From assembly GCA_035294225.1 (NCBI GenBank), contig DATGLH010000131.1, positions 1 through 35,977 on the forward strand: a stretch of DNA of 35,977 nucleotides, in the 5' to 3' direction. The notes under the pieces are model-generated. The model ran no database searches, had not been told where the DNA came from, and saw only the letters and a list, made by a program, of their open reading frames with translations. How positions within the stretch are numbered: position 1 is the first letter of the stretch; every line of letters begins with the position of its first letter. This DNA is from Trebonia sp035294225 (GTDB taxonomy: Bacteria > Actinomycetota > Actinomycetes > Streptosporangiales > Streptosporangiaceae). This document shows positions 22,177 through 30,709 of the stretch, in pieces. The translations under genes were made by a program, and so were the position numbers.

Positions 22177-23133
22177 GTGAGCGAAACGGTACTGCGGTCC
22201 CCGGCCGGGGTGATCGCACCGCCAGGGGCGGCGCGCGGACGGCGCCGGCGTTCGGTCTACGCGCGGCGGCGCGGCCGGAGCGGGCTGGCCTTCGTGACGC
22301 CGTTCATGATCATATTCACCTTGTTCATGATCGCCCCGCTGGGCTATGCCATCTACCAGAGCCTCTACACCACCAAGCTCATCGGCGGGACGCGCTTCAG
22401 CGGGTTCGCCAACTACGCGGCCGTCCTGCGATCGGGGCCCTTCTGGGGCGGGGTCATCCGGGTCATCGTCTTCGGCGGGATCCAGATCCCGGTCATGCTC
22501 GCGATCGCGTTCTTCTTCGCCGCCATCTTCGACCTGGGCGTGGCGAGATGGGGACCGGTGCTCCGCGCCATCTATTTCATCCCGTTCGCGGTGCCGATCG
22601 TGGTCTCGTCGCTGATGTGGGGCTTTCTCCTCGATCCCGCCTACGGGCCGTTCAACCGCCTCATGAACGCGATCGGCTTCCAGAACTTCAACTGGCTGTC
22701 GGCGAACCTGATGCTCCCGTCCATCATCATCATCGCGATCTGGGAATGGACGGGCTACAACTGCATCATCTTGTACACGGCGCTGAAGTCGGTGCCGCGC
22801 GACGTCGTAGAGGCCGCGATCCTCGACGACACGCCGCTGTGGAAGATCATCCTGCGGATCAAGCTGCCGATGGTCCGGCCAGCCATCATCATGCTGGTGT
22901 TCATCAACACGATCGGCGCCATGCAGCTTTTCATCGAGCCGACGATCCTGAACAACTACCAGGCCGGGGTGGTCTCCAATACATGGACCCCGGTCATCGA
23001 CATCTACAACACGGCCATCTCCGACGGCGAATACCAGCTTGGCGCGGCGATGGCGGTGGTTCTCGCGGTCGTCATCATCGCGATCTCGGTCGCCTCGCTG
23101 GCGTTCCGCAACCGACGGAGGGAGTTCGCATGA
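22177..23133 (+). CDS. ABC sugar permease (MalF-like)
   Basis: A 318-residue binding-protein-dependent permease with six predicted transmembrane helices, the first FVTPFMIIFTLFMIAPLGYA. The cytoplasmic EAA loop is EAAILDDTPLWKIILRIKLP, with D-T where most members have G-A. The N-terminal 40 residues are Arg-rich. GTG 22177 follows AGGGAAGGGA at 6 nt; ATG 22153 sits at the edge of the hairpin and would add eight residues. Its TGA overlaps the next permease ATG by 4 nt. It pairs with that subunit to form the membrane channel. Confidence 0.93.
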   Translation: MSETVLRSPAGVIAPPGAARGRRRRSVYARRRGRSGLAFVTPFMIIFTLFMIAPLGYAIYQSLYTTKLIGGTRFSGFANYAAVLRSGPFWGGVIRVIVFGGIQIPVMLAIAFFFAAIFDLGVARWGPVLRAIYFIPFAVPIVVSSLMWGFLLDPAYGPFNRLMNAIGFQNFNWLSANLMLPSIIIIAIWEWTGYNCIILYTALKSVPRDVVEAAILDDTPLWKIILRIKLPMVRPAIIMLVFINTIGAMQLFIEPTILNNYQAGVVSNTWTPVIDIYNTAISDGEYQLGAAMAVVLAVVIIAISVASLAFRNRRREFA

Positions 23134-24104
23134 GCGCCCCGCCGCTGAGCGCCCCGCCACCGGCACGGCCGCGTGCCCAGACGCGCCGCGAGCGCAGGCG
23201 CCGCGAGCGGCTCGAGCGGCAAGACGCCGCCATCCCCGTAGAACTCTACGGTCTCAGGCGCGGGACGCTCACCGCGCTCACCGCGTGCTGCGTGCTATTC
23301 GCCGTCTTCATCCTGGCCCCGGTGGTGTGGGTCATCATCAACTCCACCAAGACCCAGGCGAACATCTTCGAATCGTTCGGCTTCTGGTTCGCCGCCCCCT
23401 TCGAGTTCTTCCATACGTTCGCGAACCTGTTCCGCGACGTGGACGGTGACGGCACCTATTCCCAATGGTTCCTCAACACCGTGCTGTATTCGGTGAGCGG
23501 CGGCATCGGCGCGACCGTGCTCGCCGCGCTCGGCGGTTACGGGTTCGCCAGGTTCGAATTCCGCGGCTCGAAGGTATTCTTCGCCGTCATCATCGCCGGC
23601 CTCCTCGTGCCGATTACGCTGATAGCGGTGCCGCTCTACCTGGCGTACGCAAAGGTGCACCTCATCAACTCGATCTGGGGCATGATCCTGCCGTCCATGG
23701 TCAGCCCCGTCGGGCTGTACCTGATGCGCACCTATGTGGAACTGTCCATCCCGCGCGAACTGACCGACGCGGCGCGCATCGACGGCGCGTCCGAACCGCG
23801 GATCTTCTTCCGGATCGCGCTGCCGCTCATGGTGCCCGGAGTCATGACGGTGCTGCTGCTGTCGGTCGCGGGCACGTGGAACAACTACATCCTGCCGCTG
23901 ATCATCTTCAGCGACAACAACCTGTACCCGGTGACGGTCGGGATGGGACTGTGGTCGCAGCACGCCAGCAACTCCGGGGACGCCAACCTCTATCCGCTGA
24001 TCGTGATGGGCGGGCTGGTGACGATCATCCCGATGATCGCGCTGTTCGCGCTCCTGCAACGGTACTGGCGCGGCGGCCTGCTGCTCGGCAGCGTCGCCAA
24101 CTAA
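23130..24104 (+). CDS. ABC sugar permease (MalG-like)
   Basis: A 324-residue second permease subunit: an Arg-rich cytoplasmic N-terminus, then six helices (LTACCVLFAVFILAPVVWVI onward) and the EAA loop DAARIDGASEPRIFFRIALP. The ATG overlaps the preceding stop (ATGA) and GGAGGGAG lies upstream. Its stop codon lies in a 22-bp tandem duplication that also brings a second Shine-Dalgarno-like GAGG/AAGG ahead of the ATPase gene. Confidence 0.93.
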   Translation: MSAPPLSAPPPARPRAQTRRERRRRERLERQDAAIPVELYGLRRGTLTALTACCVLFAVFILAPVVWVIINSTKTQANIFESFGFWFAAPFEFFHTFANLFRDVDGDGTYSQWFLNTVLYSVSGGIGATVLAALGGYGFARFEFRGSKVFFAVIIAGLLVPITLIAVPLYLAYAKVHLINSIWGMILPSMVSPVGLYLMRTYVELSIPRELTDAARIDGASEPRIFFRIALPLMVPGVMTVLLLSVAGTWNNYILPLIIFSDNNLYPVTVGMGLWSQHASNSGDANLYPLIVMGGLVTIIPMIALFALLQRYWRGGLLLGSVAN

Positions 24105-24136
24105 CGCGAGGCATGTCGCCAACTAACGCAAGGCAT
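24093..24136 (+). repeat. 22-bp tandem duplication spanning the permease stop
   Basis: Two copies (24093-24114, 24115-24136; one mismatch) of a 22-mer beginning GTCGCCAACTAACGC. The first holds the permease TAA stop; the second lies in the gap just before the ATPase ATG at 24142. Confidence 0.92.
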
Positions 24137-24141
24137 GAGGT

Positions 24142-25311
24142 ATGTCCGCTATCTCGCTCGGCAAGCTTACGAAGGTGTACTCCACCGGGGTCAAGGCCCT
24201 GGACGGGCTTGACCTGGATGTCAGGGACGGCGAGTTCGTCGTGCTCGTCGGCCCGTCCGGCTGCGGCAAGACGACCGCGCTGCGCATGGTCGCCGGGCTG
24301 GAGACGATCACCAGCGGCACGGTCGCATTCGACGGCCAGGTGGTCAACGACGTCTCGCCGCGGCACCGCGACGTCGCGATGGTCTTCCAGAACTACGCGC
24401 TCTACCCGCACCTGACCGTGGCCGAGAACATCGGCTTCGCGCTCACCAACAAGAAGATCCCGAAGCGGGAACGGGAGCAGCGGGTTCGTTCGGCGGCGGC
24501 GGCGCTGGGCCTTTCCGGCCTGCTCAACCGCAGGCCGGCGCAGCTGAGCGGCGGCCAGCGGCAGCGGGTCGCGATGGGGCGGGCCATCGTCCGCGAGCCG
24601 TCGGTGTTCCTGATGGACGAGCCGCTGTCCAACCTGGACGCGAAACTGCGGGTGCAGATGCGCTCTGAGGTGCTGCGAGTGCACAAGGCGATCGGCGCCG
24701 CGACGCTCTACGTCACACACGACCAGGTCGAGGCGATGACGATGGGCGACCGGGTCGCGGTGCTGCACGACGGCGTGCTCCAGCAGTACGCCACGCCGCG
24801 CGAACTGTACGACCGCCCGGCCAACCTGTTCGTCGCCGAGTTCATCGGCTCGCCGGAAATGAACCTCTATGAAGCGTCGGTGGCAGGAGGCGAGCTCGTG
24901 CTCGGGTCGCAGCGGCTCGCCCTGGGCCCGGCCGAGGCCGTCCTGGCGCCCTACCGCGGACAGAAGGTGATCGCCGGGGTGCGGCCCGAGGATCTGCGGC
25001 TAGGCGGCGCCGGCCGCGCGGACCAGGCTGCCGGGGCGGCGCTGACCGCCGATGTCCGGGTCGTGGAGATGCTCGGCAGCGAGAAGCACGCGTTCTTCGC
25101 GATCGACGCGGCGGCGGCGGGCGCGAGCGCGCTCGCCGCCGCCGCCGGCGAGGCCGAGGCCGATGCCGGGCTGCTGGCCGAACAGGCGCACAACGGCATG
25201 GCCCGGCTTGATCCGCGTTCGGCGGTCCGGCCCGGGCAACGGGTCACGTTCGGCGTCGACCCCCGACGGCTGCACTTCTTCGACCCGGGCACCGGCCTGG
25301 CTATCCGCTGA
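24142..25311 (+). CDS. ABC transporter ATPase, MsmK/UgpC/MsiK type
   Basis: A 389-residue nucleotide-binding subunit: Walker A GPSGCGKTT (37-45), Q-loop VFQNYALYPHLTV, signature LSGGQRQRVAMGR (135-147), Walker B VFLMDEPLSNLD (155-166), H-loop YVTHDQ, and a C-terminal regulatory OB-type domain (about 245-389) with an Ala/Glu-rich insert near 325-360. MsiK-type ATPases serve several sugar importers at once. It ends the rightward operon and lies 12 bp from the 3' end of a convergent ABC operon that has no ATPase, so it may power both. Confidence 0.94.
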   Translation: MSAISLGKLTKVYSTGVKALDGLDLDVRDGEFVVLVGPSGCGKTTALRMVAGLETITSGTVAFDGQVVNDVSPRHRDVAMVFQNYALYPHLTVAENIGFALTNKKIPKREREQRVRSAAAALGLSGLLNRRPAQLSGGQRQRVAMGRAIVREPSVFLMDEPLSNLDAKLRVQMRSEVLRVHKAIGAATLYVTHDQVEAMTMGDRVAVLHDGVLQQYATPRELYDRPANLFVAEFIGSPEMNLYEASVAGGELVLGSQRLALGPAEAVLAPYRGQKVIAGVRPEDLRLGGAGRADQAAGAALTADVRVVEMLGSEKHAFFAIDAAAAGASALAAAAGEAEADAGLLAEQAHNGMARLDPRSAVRPGQRVTFGVDPRRLHFFDPGTGLAIR

Positions 25312-25323
25312 CCGGCGGGCGGT

Positions 25324-26616
25324 TCACTTCGGGACGCCCGCGACCGTGCCCTGCGCGGTCTGGAGCGCCGAGCTCACCGAGGCGGTCCCGGTGATCGCGG
25401 ACTGGATAGCGGTCCAGATCGCCTCGGAGACCTTCGGGTAGTTGGCCCCGTATTCGACCGTGCGCGGCCGCGCCGTCTCGGTCTCGTGCGCGAACACCGT
25501 GTACTGCGGGCCGGACTGGAGGTACTGCTGGATGACGGCGGCCTTGCTCGGCAGGTAGTACATGTGGGACGCCATGTACTCCATCGTGGAGGGCTGCTGC
25601 ATGCCCTGGATCCACTCCCAGGCGGCCTGCTGCTGCGCGGCCGAGCCGCCCGCGCCGATGTCCAGCGTCTCCCCGCCCAGCGGGGTGATCAGCTTCTGGC
25701 CCGGCACCCGGACCGGGATCGGCACGATGCCGTACTGCTGGTTGAACTTCCACCCGGCCGCGTTGAGCTCGGGGAAGATCCACGGGCCGTCTTCGATCAT
25801 GGCGGCCTTGCCGTGCAGGAACTGCTGGGTGAGGTCGGGATCCTGGCCCCAGTTGAGTACCGACTTGGACGCCGATCCGTCCTTGACCAGGTTGACCCAC
25901 AGCTGGAGCGCCTGCTGGAACGGCGGGGTGTCCACGTTGGTGAGCGACCCGCCGTTGGACCAGAAGAACGGCTCGAGCTGCCAGGTGGACTGCTCGTCAC
26001 CGGTCGCGTCGAACGCGATCCCGTAGTGGGCGGGGGTGGTGAGCGCCTTCGCGTCGGCCTGGAGCTGCGCCCACGTCGCCGGCGGGCTCAGGTGCGCGGC
26101 GGCGAACATGGCCTTGTTGTAGAAGAGGCCGACGGTGTTGGTGCCGATCGGGTAGCAGTACTGCTTGCCCTGGTAGGTGCATTCGGCGATCGCGCCGGGG
26201 GTGTAGCCGCTGGTGGTGAACCCTGGCATGCCGTTGAGCGGGACGAGCTGGCCCGTCGCGGCGACCTCGGGAACGTTCGGGTTGTCGATGATCATCAGGT
26301 TCGGCATGTCGCCGGCGGTGGCGTCCTGGAGGATCTTGGTGATCAGGTTCGCGTAGGGCACCGAGGTCCGCTTGACGGTGACGTTCGGGTGGGCCTTCAT
26401 GAACTGGGCGTTGTACCAGTTGAGCGCGGCGTCGGCGCCGGTGGGGCCGGTGTAGTAGTCGAACTCGGTGATCGTCACCTTGCCGCCGCCGGCCGGGCCG
26501 GACGCGGCGGAGGAGCCTGACGAGCCGGACGAGCACGCTGCGGCGGCGCTGACCGTCAGCAGCCCGGCGCTGGCGGCGGCCAGCGCCCGCCAGCTCAGCC
26601 TTCGTATCGCGGGCAT
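25324..26616 (-). CDS. ABC sugar-binding lipoprotein (second system)
   Basis: A 430-residue solute-binding lipoprotein: basic MPAIRRLSWRALAAASAG, a hydrophobic core, then a weak lipobox AAAC (C28) and a Ser/Gly linker. The mature part has family-1 features (ITEFDYYTGPTGADAALNWY, DMPNLMIIDNPNVPEVAATG, VGLFYNKAMF, GKAAMIEDGPWIFPEL). ATG 26616 is preceded by GAGGAG at 7 nt; the open frame runs further back through the permease in another register. It is the last gene of the leftward GH31 operon. The substrate is probably the glycan fragment that the GH31 enzyme cuts. Confidence 0.92.
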   Translation of the reverse strand: MPAIRRLSWRALAAASAGLLTVSAAAACSSGSSGSSAASGPAGGGKVTITEFDYYTGPTGADAALNWYNAQFMKAHPNVTVKRTSVPYANLITKILQDATAGDMPNLMIIDNPNVPEVAATGQLVPLNGMPGFTTSGYTPGAIAECTYQGKQYCYPIGTNTVGLFYNKAMFAAAHLSPPATWAQLQADAKALTTPAHYGIAFDATGDEQSTWQLEPFFWSNGGSLTNVDTPPFQQALQLWVNLVKDGSASKSVLNWGQDPDLTQQFLHGKAAMIEDGPWIFPELNAAGWKFNQQYGIVPIPVRVPGQKLITPLGGETLDIGAGGSAAQQQAAWEWIQGMQQPSTMEYMASHMYYLPSKAAVIQQYLQSGPQYTVFAHETETARPRTVEYGANYPKVSEAIWTAIQSAITGTASVSSALQTAQGTVAGVPK

Positions 26617-26642
26617 GACAATTCTCCTCGGGAACGGGACCA

Positions 26643-27479
26643 TTAACCTTTGACCGAACCGACCGTGAGGCCGGCCGCGATGTAGCGCTGCGCGGCGATG
26701 AGCAGCATGGCGGCGGGCAGCACGGCGAACACCGCGAGCGCCATCGCCTCCCCCCAGTTCTGGGAGAACTCGCCGAGGTAGGTGTAGATGGACAGCGTGA
26801 CCGGCTCGAACGTGTTGCCGTTCAGCAGCGTGAGGGCGAAGATGAAGTCCCCCCAGCCGTTCAGGAACGCGAAGAGCGCGACCGTGATGATCGCCGACCG
26901 GCTCATCGGCAGCACGACGCGGCAGAACGCCTGCCACTCGCTCGCCCCGTCCACCCGCGCCGCGGCGATCACGTCGCCCGGCAGCCCGAGCATGAAGGCC
27001 CGCAGCACCAGGATGCCGAACGGGATCGCGTAGCTCGCATCCGCGATGATCAGCCCCAGATAGCTGTTCAGCAGGCCAAGCTGGTGGTATATGAGGAACA
27101 GCGAGTTCGCGATGACGATCGACGGCAGGATCTGCGCGACCAGCAGCGACCCGACGAGCAGCGCGGTCGCCCGGAACCGGTAGCGGGCCAGCGCGTGCGC
27201 CGCCGGCAGCGCGATGGCCAGCGTCGCCGCGGTGGTGCCGGCCCCGATGATCAGGGAGCTCAGCACGTGCGAACCCTGCTGCGACAGGACCGTCGTGTAG
27301 TTGGACAGCGTCCAGACGGACGGGAAGAAGCTGTACTGCGAGGCGCCGAAAAGCTGCGAGTTCGTCTCGAACGAGGCCACCACCACCGCGTACAGCGGGA
27401 AGAGCAGCACGACGAGCGCGGCCAGCGCGGCGATGCTGGCCGCCGCGGCGGCCAGCCGCCGCCGGGTAGCTGTCCTCAT
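26643..27479 (-). CDS. ABC sugar permease (MalG-like, second system)
   Basis: A 278-residue permease with six helices (first AALVVLLFPLYAVVVASFET) and the EAA loop AAARVDGASEWQAFCRVVLP. The ATG overlaps the preceding permease stop (ATGA). The C-terminus RYIAAGLTVGSVKG is typical for the subfamily. It pairs with the preceding gene; a 26-bp gap separates it from the binding protein. Confidence 0.93.
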   Translation of the reverse strand: MRTATRRRLAAAAASIAALAALVVLLFPLYAVVVASFETNSQLFGASQYSFFPSVWTLSNYTTVLSQQGSHVLSSLIIGAGTTAATLAIALPAAHALARYRFRATALLVGSLLVAQILPSIVIANSLFLIYHQLGLLNSYLGLIIADASYAIPFGILVLRAFMLGLPGDVIAAARVDGASEWQAFCRVVLPMSRSAIITVALFAFLNGWGDFIFALTLLNGNTFEPVTLSIYTYLGEFSQNWGEAMALAVFAVLPAAMLLIAAQRYIAAGLTVGSVKG

Positions 27480-28441
27480 GGCGACTCTCCCCGCAGCGTC
27501 TGCCGGTTCAGCCAGATGTACAGCGGCGCGGCGAACAGCGCGATCAGCAGCAGCACGGTGTTCAGCGCCGCGCCGGCCCCGAAGTCGAAGTCCTGGAAGG
27601 TCAGGTTGTAGGCCCAGGTGGCGATGAGCTGGGTGGAGTTCGCCGGGCCGCCCTGGGTCAGCCCGATCACCACGTCGAACACCTTGACCGTGAACACGAA
27701 GCCGAGGATGAACACCACCTCGATCACCGGCCTGATGACCGGCAGCGTCACCCGGGTGAGCCGCTGCCATGGACCCGCCCCGTCGATCCTGGCGGCCTCG
27801 AGGAGCTCGGCCGGGACGTCCTGCAGCGCGCTGTAGAGCAGCACCGTGAAGAACGGGACGCCGATCCAGATGTTGGTGATCAGCACGGTCACGTAGGCCC
27901 AGCCCGGCGAGAGCTCGTAGCCGATCGGCTGGCGGATCAGGTGCAGGTCGATCAGGATCTGGTTGACCGCGCCGCCCTGGAGCTGGAACAGGAACTTGAA
28001 CATGGTCCCGGTGACCAGCAGCGGCAGCAGCCAGGGGACCAGGATCAGCGACCGGGCGAACCGGCGCAGCGGGAACCGCAGGTTGAACAGCAGCGCGAGC
28101 GCGAACCCGATGAGGAACTGGAACAGCAGCGATGCCGCGGTGAAGCTGAACGTCCGGACGATCGCGCTGTCGGCGACCGGGTTCGTCAGCGTGGCGGTGT
28201 AGTTGGACAGCCCGGCGAACGGCGCGGTCAGATGGGAGATCGTCGCCGGCGAGGTCTGCTCGAAGGAGAGCACCAGGTTGTAGGCGATCGGGATGGCGAA
28301 CGCGAACAGCACGTAGCCGCCCGCCGGGAGCAGGAACGCCCACCGCGCCGCCCGGCGCAGCCGCGGCCGGTGCCGCGGCGCGGCGGCCGGCCCGGCGGGC
28401 CGCCGCGCCGCCCGCCGCGCGGACCCGGCCACCACGCTCAC
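27476..28441 (-). CDS. ABC sugar permease (MalF-like, second system)
   Basis: A 321-residue permease with an Arg/Ala/Pro-rich cytoplasmic leader (about 35 residues), six helices starting FLLPAGGYVLFAFAIPIAYN, and the EAA loop EAARIDGAGPWQRLTRVTLP. GTG 28441 overlaps the GH31 TGA by 4 nt, so the transporter is translationally tied to the enzyme. It forms the importer channel with the next gene. Confidence 0.92.
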   Translation of the reverse strand: MSVVAGSARRAARRPAGPAAAPRHRPRLRRAARWAFLLPAGGYVLFAFAIPIAYNLVLSFEQTSPATISHLTAPFAGLSNYTATLTNPVADSAIVRTFSFTAASLLFQFLIGFALALLFNLRFPLRRFARSLILVPWLLPLLVTGTMFKFLFQLQGGAVNQILIDLHLIRQPIGYELSPGWAYVTVLITNIWIGVPFFTVLLYSALQDVPAELLEAARIDGAGPWQRLTRVTLPVIRPVIEVVFILGFVFTVKVFDVVIGLTQGGPANSTQLIATWAYNLTFQDFDFGAGAALNTVLLLIALFAAPLYIWLNRQTLRGESP

Positions 28442-30471
28442 GCGGCGCCGCCCGCGCCGGGCAGGCCGGGCAGGCCGCCGAACGGCTCCAGGGCCCCGCC
28501 GTCCCGCACGTACACCGGGATCCGGTCCAGCGGCGCCGGAGCGGTCAGCCACTGACCGCCGCCGTGCGCCTCGCCCGTCCACGCGTCCAGCCACCGCGCT
28601 CCGGCTGGCAGGTACACCGGGCGCTCGGCCGCGCCCTCGGTCACCACCGGCGCCGCCAGCAGGTCGTCGCCCAGCAGGAACTGGTCCGCGATGTCCCAGC
28701 AGGGCTCATCGCCGGGGAAGCCGAGGAACAGCGGGCGCATCGGCGGCAGCCCCTCGACGTGCGCCACGCGCATCGCCGCCATCACGTAGGGGCGCAGGTG
28801 CTCCCGGAGGGCGAGCCACTCGCGGAGGATCCGGTAAGCCTCGTCGCCGAAGGACCAGACCTCGTTGGGCGCCCCGGACTGGTCGGCGCCCTGCATCGTG
28901 ACCGGCAGCCGGACCCCGTGCAGGCGGCACAGCGGGGAGAACACGCCGAACTGGAACCAGCGGATGAGCAGCTCGCGGAACGACGGCGACCTGATGTCCC
29001 CGCCCTTGAACCCGCCGATGTCCGTCGTCCACCACGGGATGCCGGAAAGGCCGATGTTGAGCCCGGCGGGGATCTGCCGCCGCAGGTCCTCGAAGGTCGA
29101 GTCGATGTCGCCGGACCAGACCGCCGCGCCGTACCGCTGGCTGCCCGCCCAGGCGGACCGGCACAGCAGGACCACCTCCTCCTCTCCCTCGGCCCGCATG
29201 CCGTCGTAGAAGGCCTTCGCGTTGAGCTGCGGGTAGATGTTGCCGACCTCGAGCCCGGGACCCAGGTAGTAGCGCAGGTTGTCGGGGTTCTCCGGGACGA
29301 GTTCCGGCTCGCACGCGTCGAGCCACCAGACCCGCACGCCGTGCTTGTAGTACCCCTCTTTGGCCCTGGCCCAGATGTACTCCCGGGCGCGGGGGTTCGT
29401 GGCGTCGTAGAAGCTGACCATCGTCCGGCGGTCACCCGAACCCTTGTCCCAGATCGCCAGCTGCGGGCCGAGCCCGCGTTCGTTCGCGACGAGCAGGCCG
29501 AGGTTCTCCATCTCGGCGTAGTTCTCGCTCGCCGGGTTGACCGTCGGCCAGATCGACACCATCAGCTTCACGCCGAGCCGGCCGAGCTCGGCGACCATGC
29601 CGGCCGGGTCCGGCCACTCGGCCGGGTCGAACCGCCACTCGCCCTGCCTGGTCCAGTGGAAGTAGTCGACCACGATCACCGACAGGGGCAGCCCGCGCCG
29701 CTTGTACTCGCGGGCCACGCCGAGCAGTTCGTCCTGGGTCCGGTACCTGAGCTTGCACTGCCAGAACCCCGACGCCCACTCCGGCAGCATCGGCGCCCGC
29801 CCGGTCACGCCCGTGTACCTGCGCACGATGTCCGCGGGCGCCCGCGCGGCCGTCACCCAGTAGTCCCACTGGCGGGACGCCTCGCACACCCAGCGGGTGC
29901 AGGTGGTGCCCAGCTCCACCCGGCCGATGCCCGGGTTGTTCCACAAGAACCCGTAGCCGCCGCTGGACAGCAGGAAGGGAATGGAGACCTCGGTGTTGCG
30001 CTGGACGAGCTCGACCACGGCCCCCTTCTGGTCGAGCTTCCCGTGCTGATGCTGGCCGAGGCCGTAGCACCGTTCGCCGTCCCGCGCGGCGAACAGCACC
30101 TCGATGCGATGCAGCCCGCCGCCGTGCCCGGCCGGCGTGTACCGCCGCTGCGGCGGCCCGGTGAAGTGCGGCACCGCCTCGGCGAGCAGCTCGGCGCCGT
30201 CCGCGGTGCGCGTGAACCGGATCCTGCCCTCGGCGGTCATCTCGGCGGCGATCTGGCCGTTGACCAGCCGGGCGAGGTGCGGGGCGATGTCCGTCCGCGC
30301 GGCGGCGGAGGCCGGCGGGGACGGGAGCAGCGCGCCCGGGAGGCCGTCCCTGACGTCCTGCCAGATCGTGCCCCGCACCCGCAGGCTGTCCGGTCCCCAG
30401 GGTTCGACCCGGACGGTCTCGTGCCCGCCGCGCCACACGAGCGCCGCGCCGTCCTCGCTGAAGACCCCCAT
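28438..30471 (-). CDS. GH31 glycoside hydrolase (alpha-xylosidase-like)
   Basis: A 677-residue family 31 enzyme that hydrolyses terminal alpha-linked xylose or glucose with retention. Seen: an N-terminal galactose-mutarotase-like domain (CYGLGQHQHGKLDQKG), PEWASGFWQCKLRY, VIVVDYFHW, the nucleophile D385 in VWWLDACEPEL and the acid/base D455 in WSGDIDSTF, then IPWWTTDIGGF. The WWLDAxEPE form of the nucleophile motif is characteristic of the alpha-xylosidase-type GH31 branch. There is no signal peptide. ATG 30471 follows AGGAG at 8 nt; an ATG at 30504 has no support. First gene of a four-gene operon with its own importer, divergent from lacI, suggesting intracellular removal of xylose from imported xyloglucan or xylo-oligosaccharides. 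Confidence 0.92.
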   Translation of the reverse strand: MGVFSEDGAALVWRGGHETVRVEPWGPDSLRVRGTIWQDVRDGLPGALLPSPPASAAARTDIAPHLARLVNGQIAAEMTAEGRIRFTRTADGAELLAEAVPHFTGPPQRRYTPAGHGGGLHRIEVLFAARDGERCYGLGQHQHGKLDQKGAVVELVQRNTEVSIPFLLSSGGYGFLWNNPGIGRVELGTTCTRWVCEASRQWDYWVTAARAPADIVRRYTGVTGRAPMLPEWASGFWQCKLRYRTQDELLGVAREYKRRGLPLSVIVVDYFHWTRQGEWRFDPAEWPDPAGMVAELGRLGVKLMVSIWPTVNPASENYAEMENLGLLVANERGLGPQLAIWDKGSGDRRTMVSFYDATNPRAREYIWARAKEGYYKHGVRVWWLDACEPELVPENPDNLRYYLGPGLEVGNIYPQLNAKAFYDGMRAEGEEEVVLLCRSAWAGSQRYGAAVWSGDIDSTFEDLRRQIPAGLNIGLSGIPWWTTDIGGFKGGDIRSPSFRELLIRWFQFGVFSPLCRLHGVRLPVTMQGADQSGAPNEVWSFGDEAYRILREWLALREHLRPYVMAAMRVAHVEGLPPMRPLFLGFPGDEPCWDIADQFLLGDDLLAAPVVTEGAAERPVYLPAGARWLDAWTGEAHGGGQWLTAPAPLDRIPVYVRDGGALEPFGGLPGLPGAGGAA

Positions 30472-30500
30472 GAGGTGCTCTCCTAGGCCGCCATGGTTAC

Positions 30501-30552
30501 GCAAACCTTTTCCTAACGTCGGACTCTAACCGCGCCTTACTCGCCTCGTCAA
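30501..30552 (-). promoter_or_regulatory. Promoter and candidate operator of the GH31 operon
   Basis: On the minus strand TTGACG (complement at 30547-30552), 18 bp, TAGAGT (30523-30528) form a promoter. Just downstream, across the expected start site, lies AGGAAAAGGTTTGC (complement of 30501-30514). Its core AAACCTTTTCCT is shared with the palindrome before GH127, so both may answer to the LacI gene between them. Confidence 0.6.
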
Positions 30553-30693
30553 CGAAAATGGTGTTATACTGCGTCAATAACCAGCGCCCCGCGGGAGACG
30601 CGAATCAGTGCTCCACGGCAGATGTGAAACGAGGGGGGCAACGGTTTCGCAAACGTGCACTGAGCATTGAGGGGAGAGCACCGCGAACGACGC

Positions 30694-30709
30694 TAGCCTC
30701 CGTCCGGTG
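30694..30709 (+). promoter_or_regulatory. -10 element and leaderless start of the second lacI
   Basis: TAGCCT (30694-30699) lies 7 bp before the GTG at 30707 and no Shine-Dalgarno is visible, which suggests transcription begins at or next to the start codon. A -35 is not obvious. The same TAGCCT hexamer precedes the GH127 operator at 31814-31819. A GTTTCGCAAAC dyad at 30644-30654 upstream may be an operator. Confidence 0.4.

Noticed and set aside
28564..30486. 640-codon open frame on the plus strand
   Set aside because: Exact antisense shadow of the GH31 gene, which has intact catalytic motifs and a good Shine-Dalgarno.
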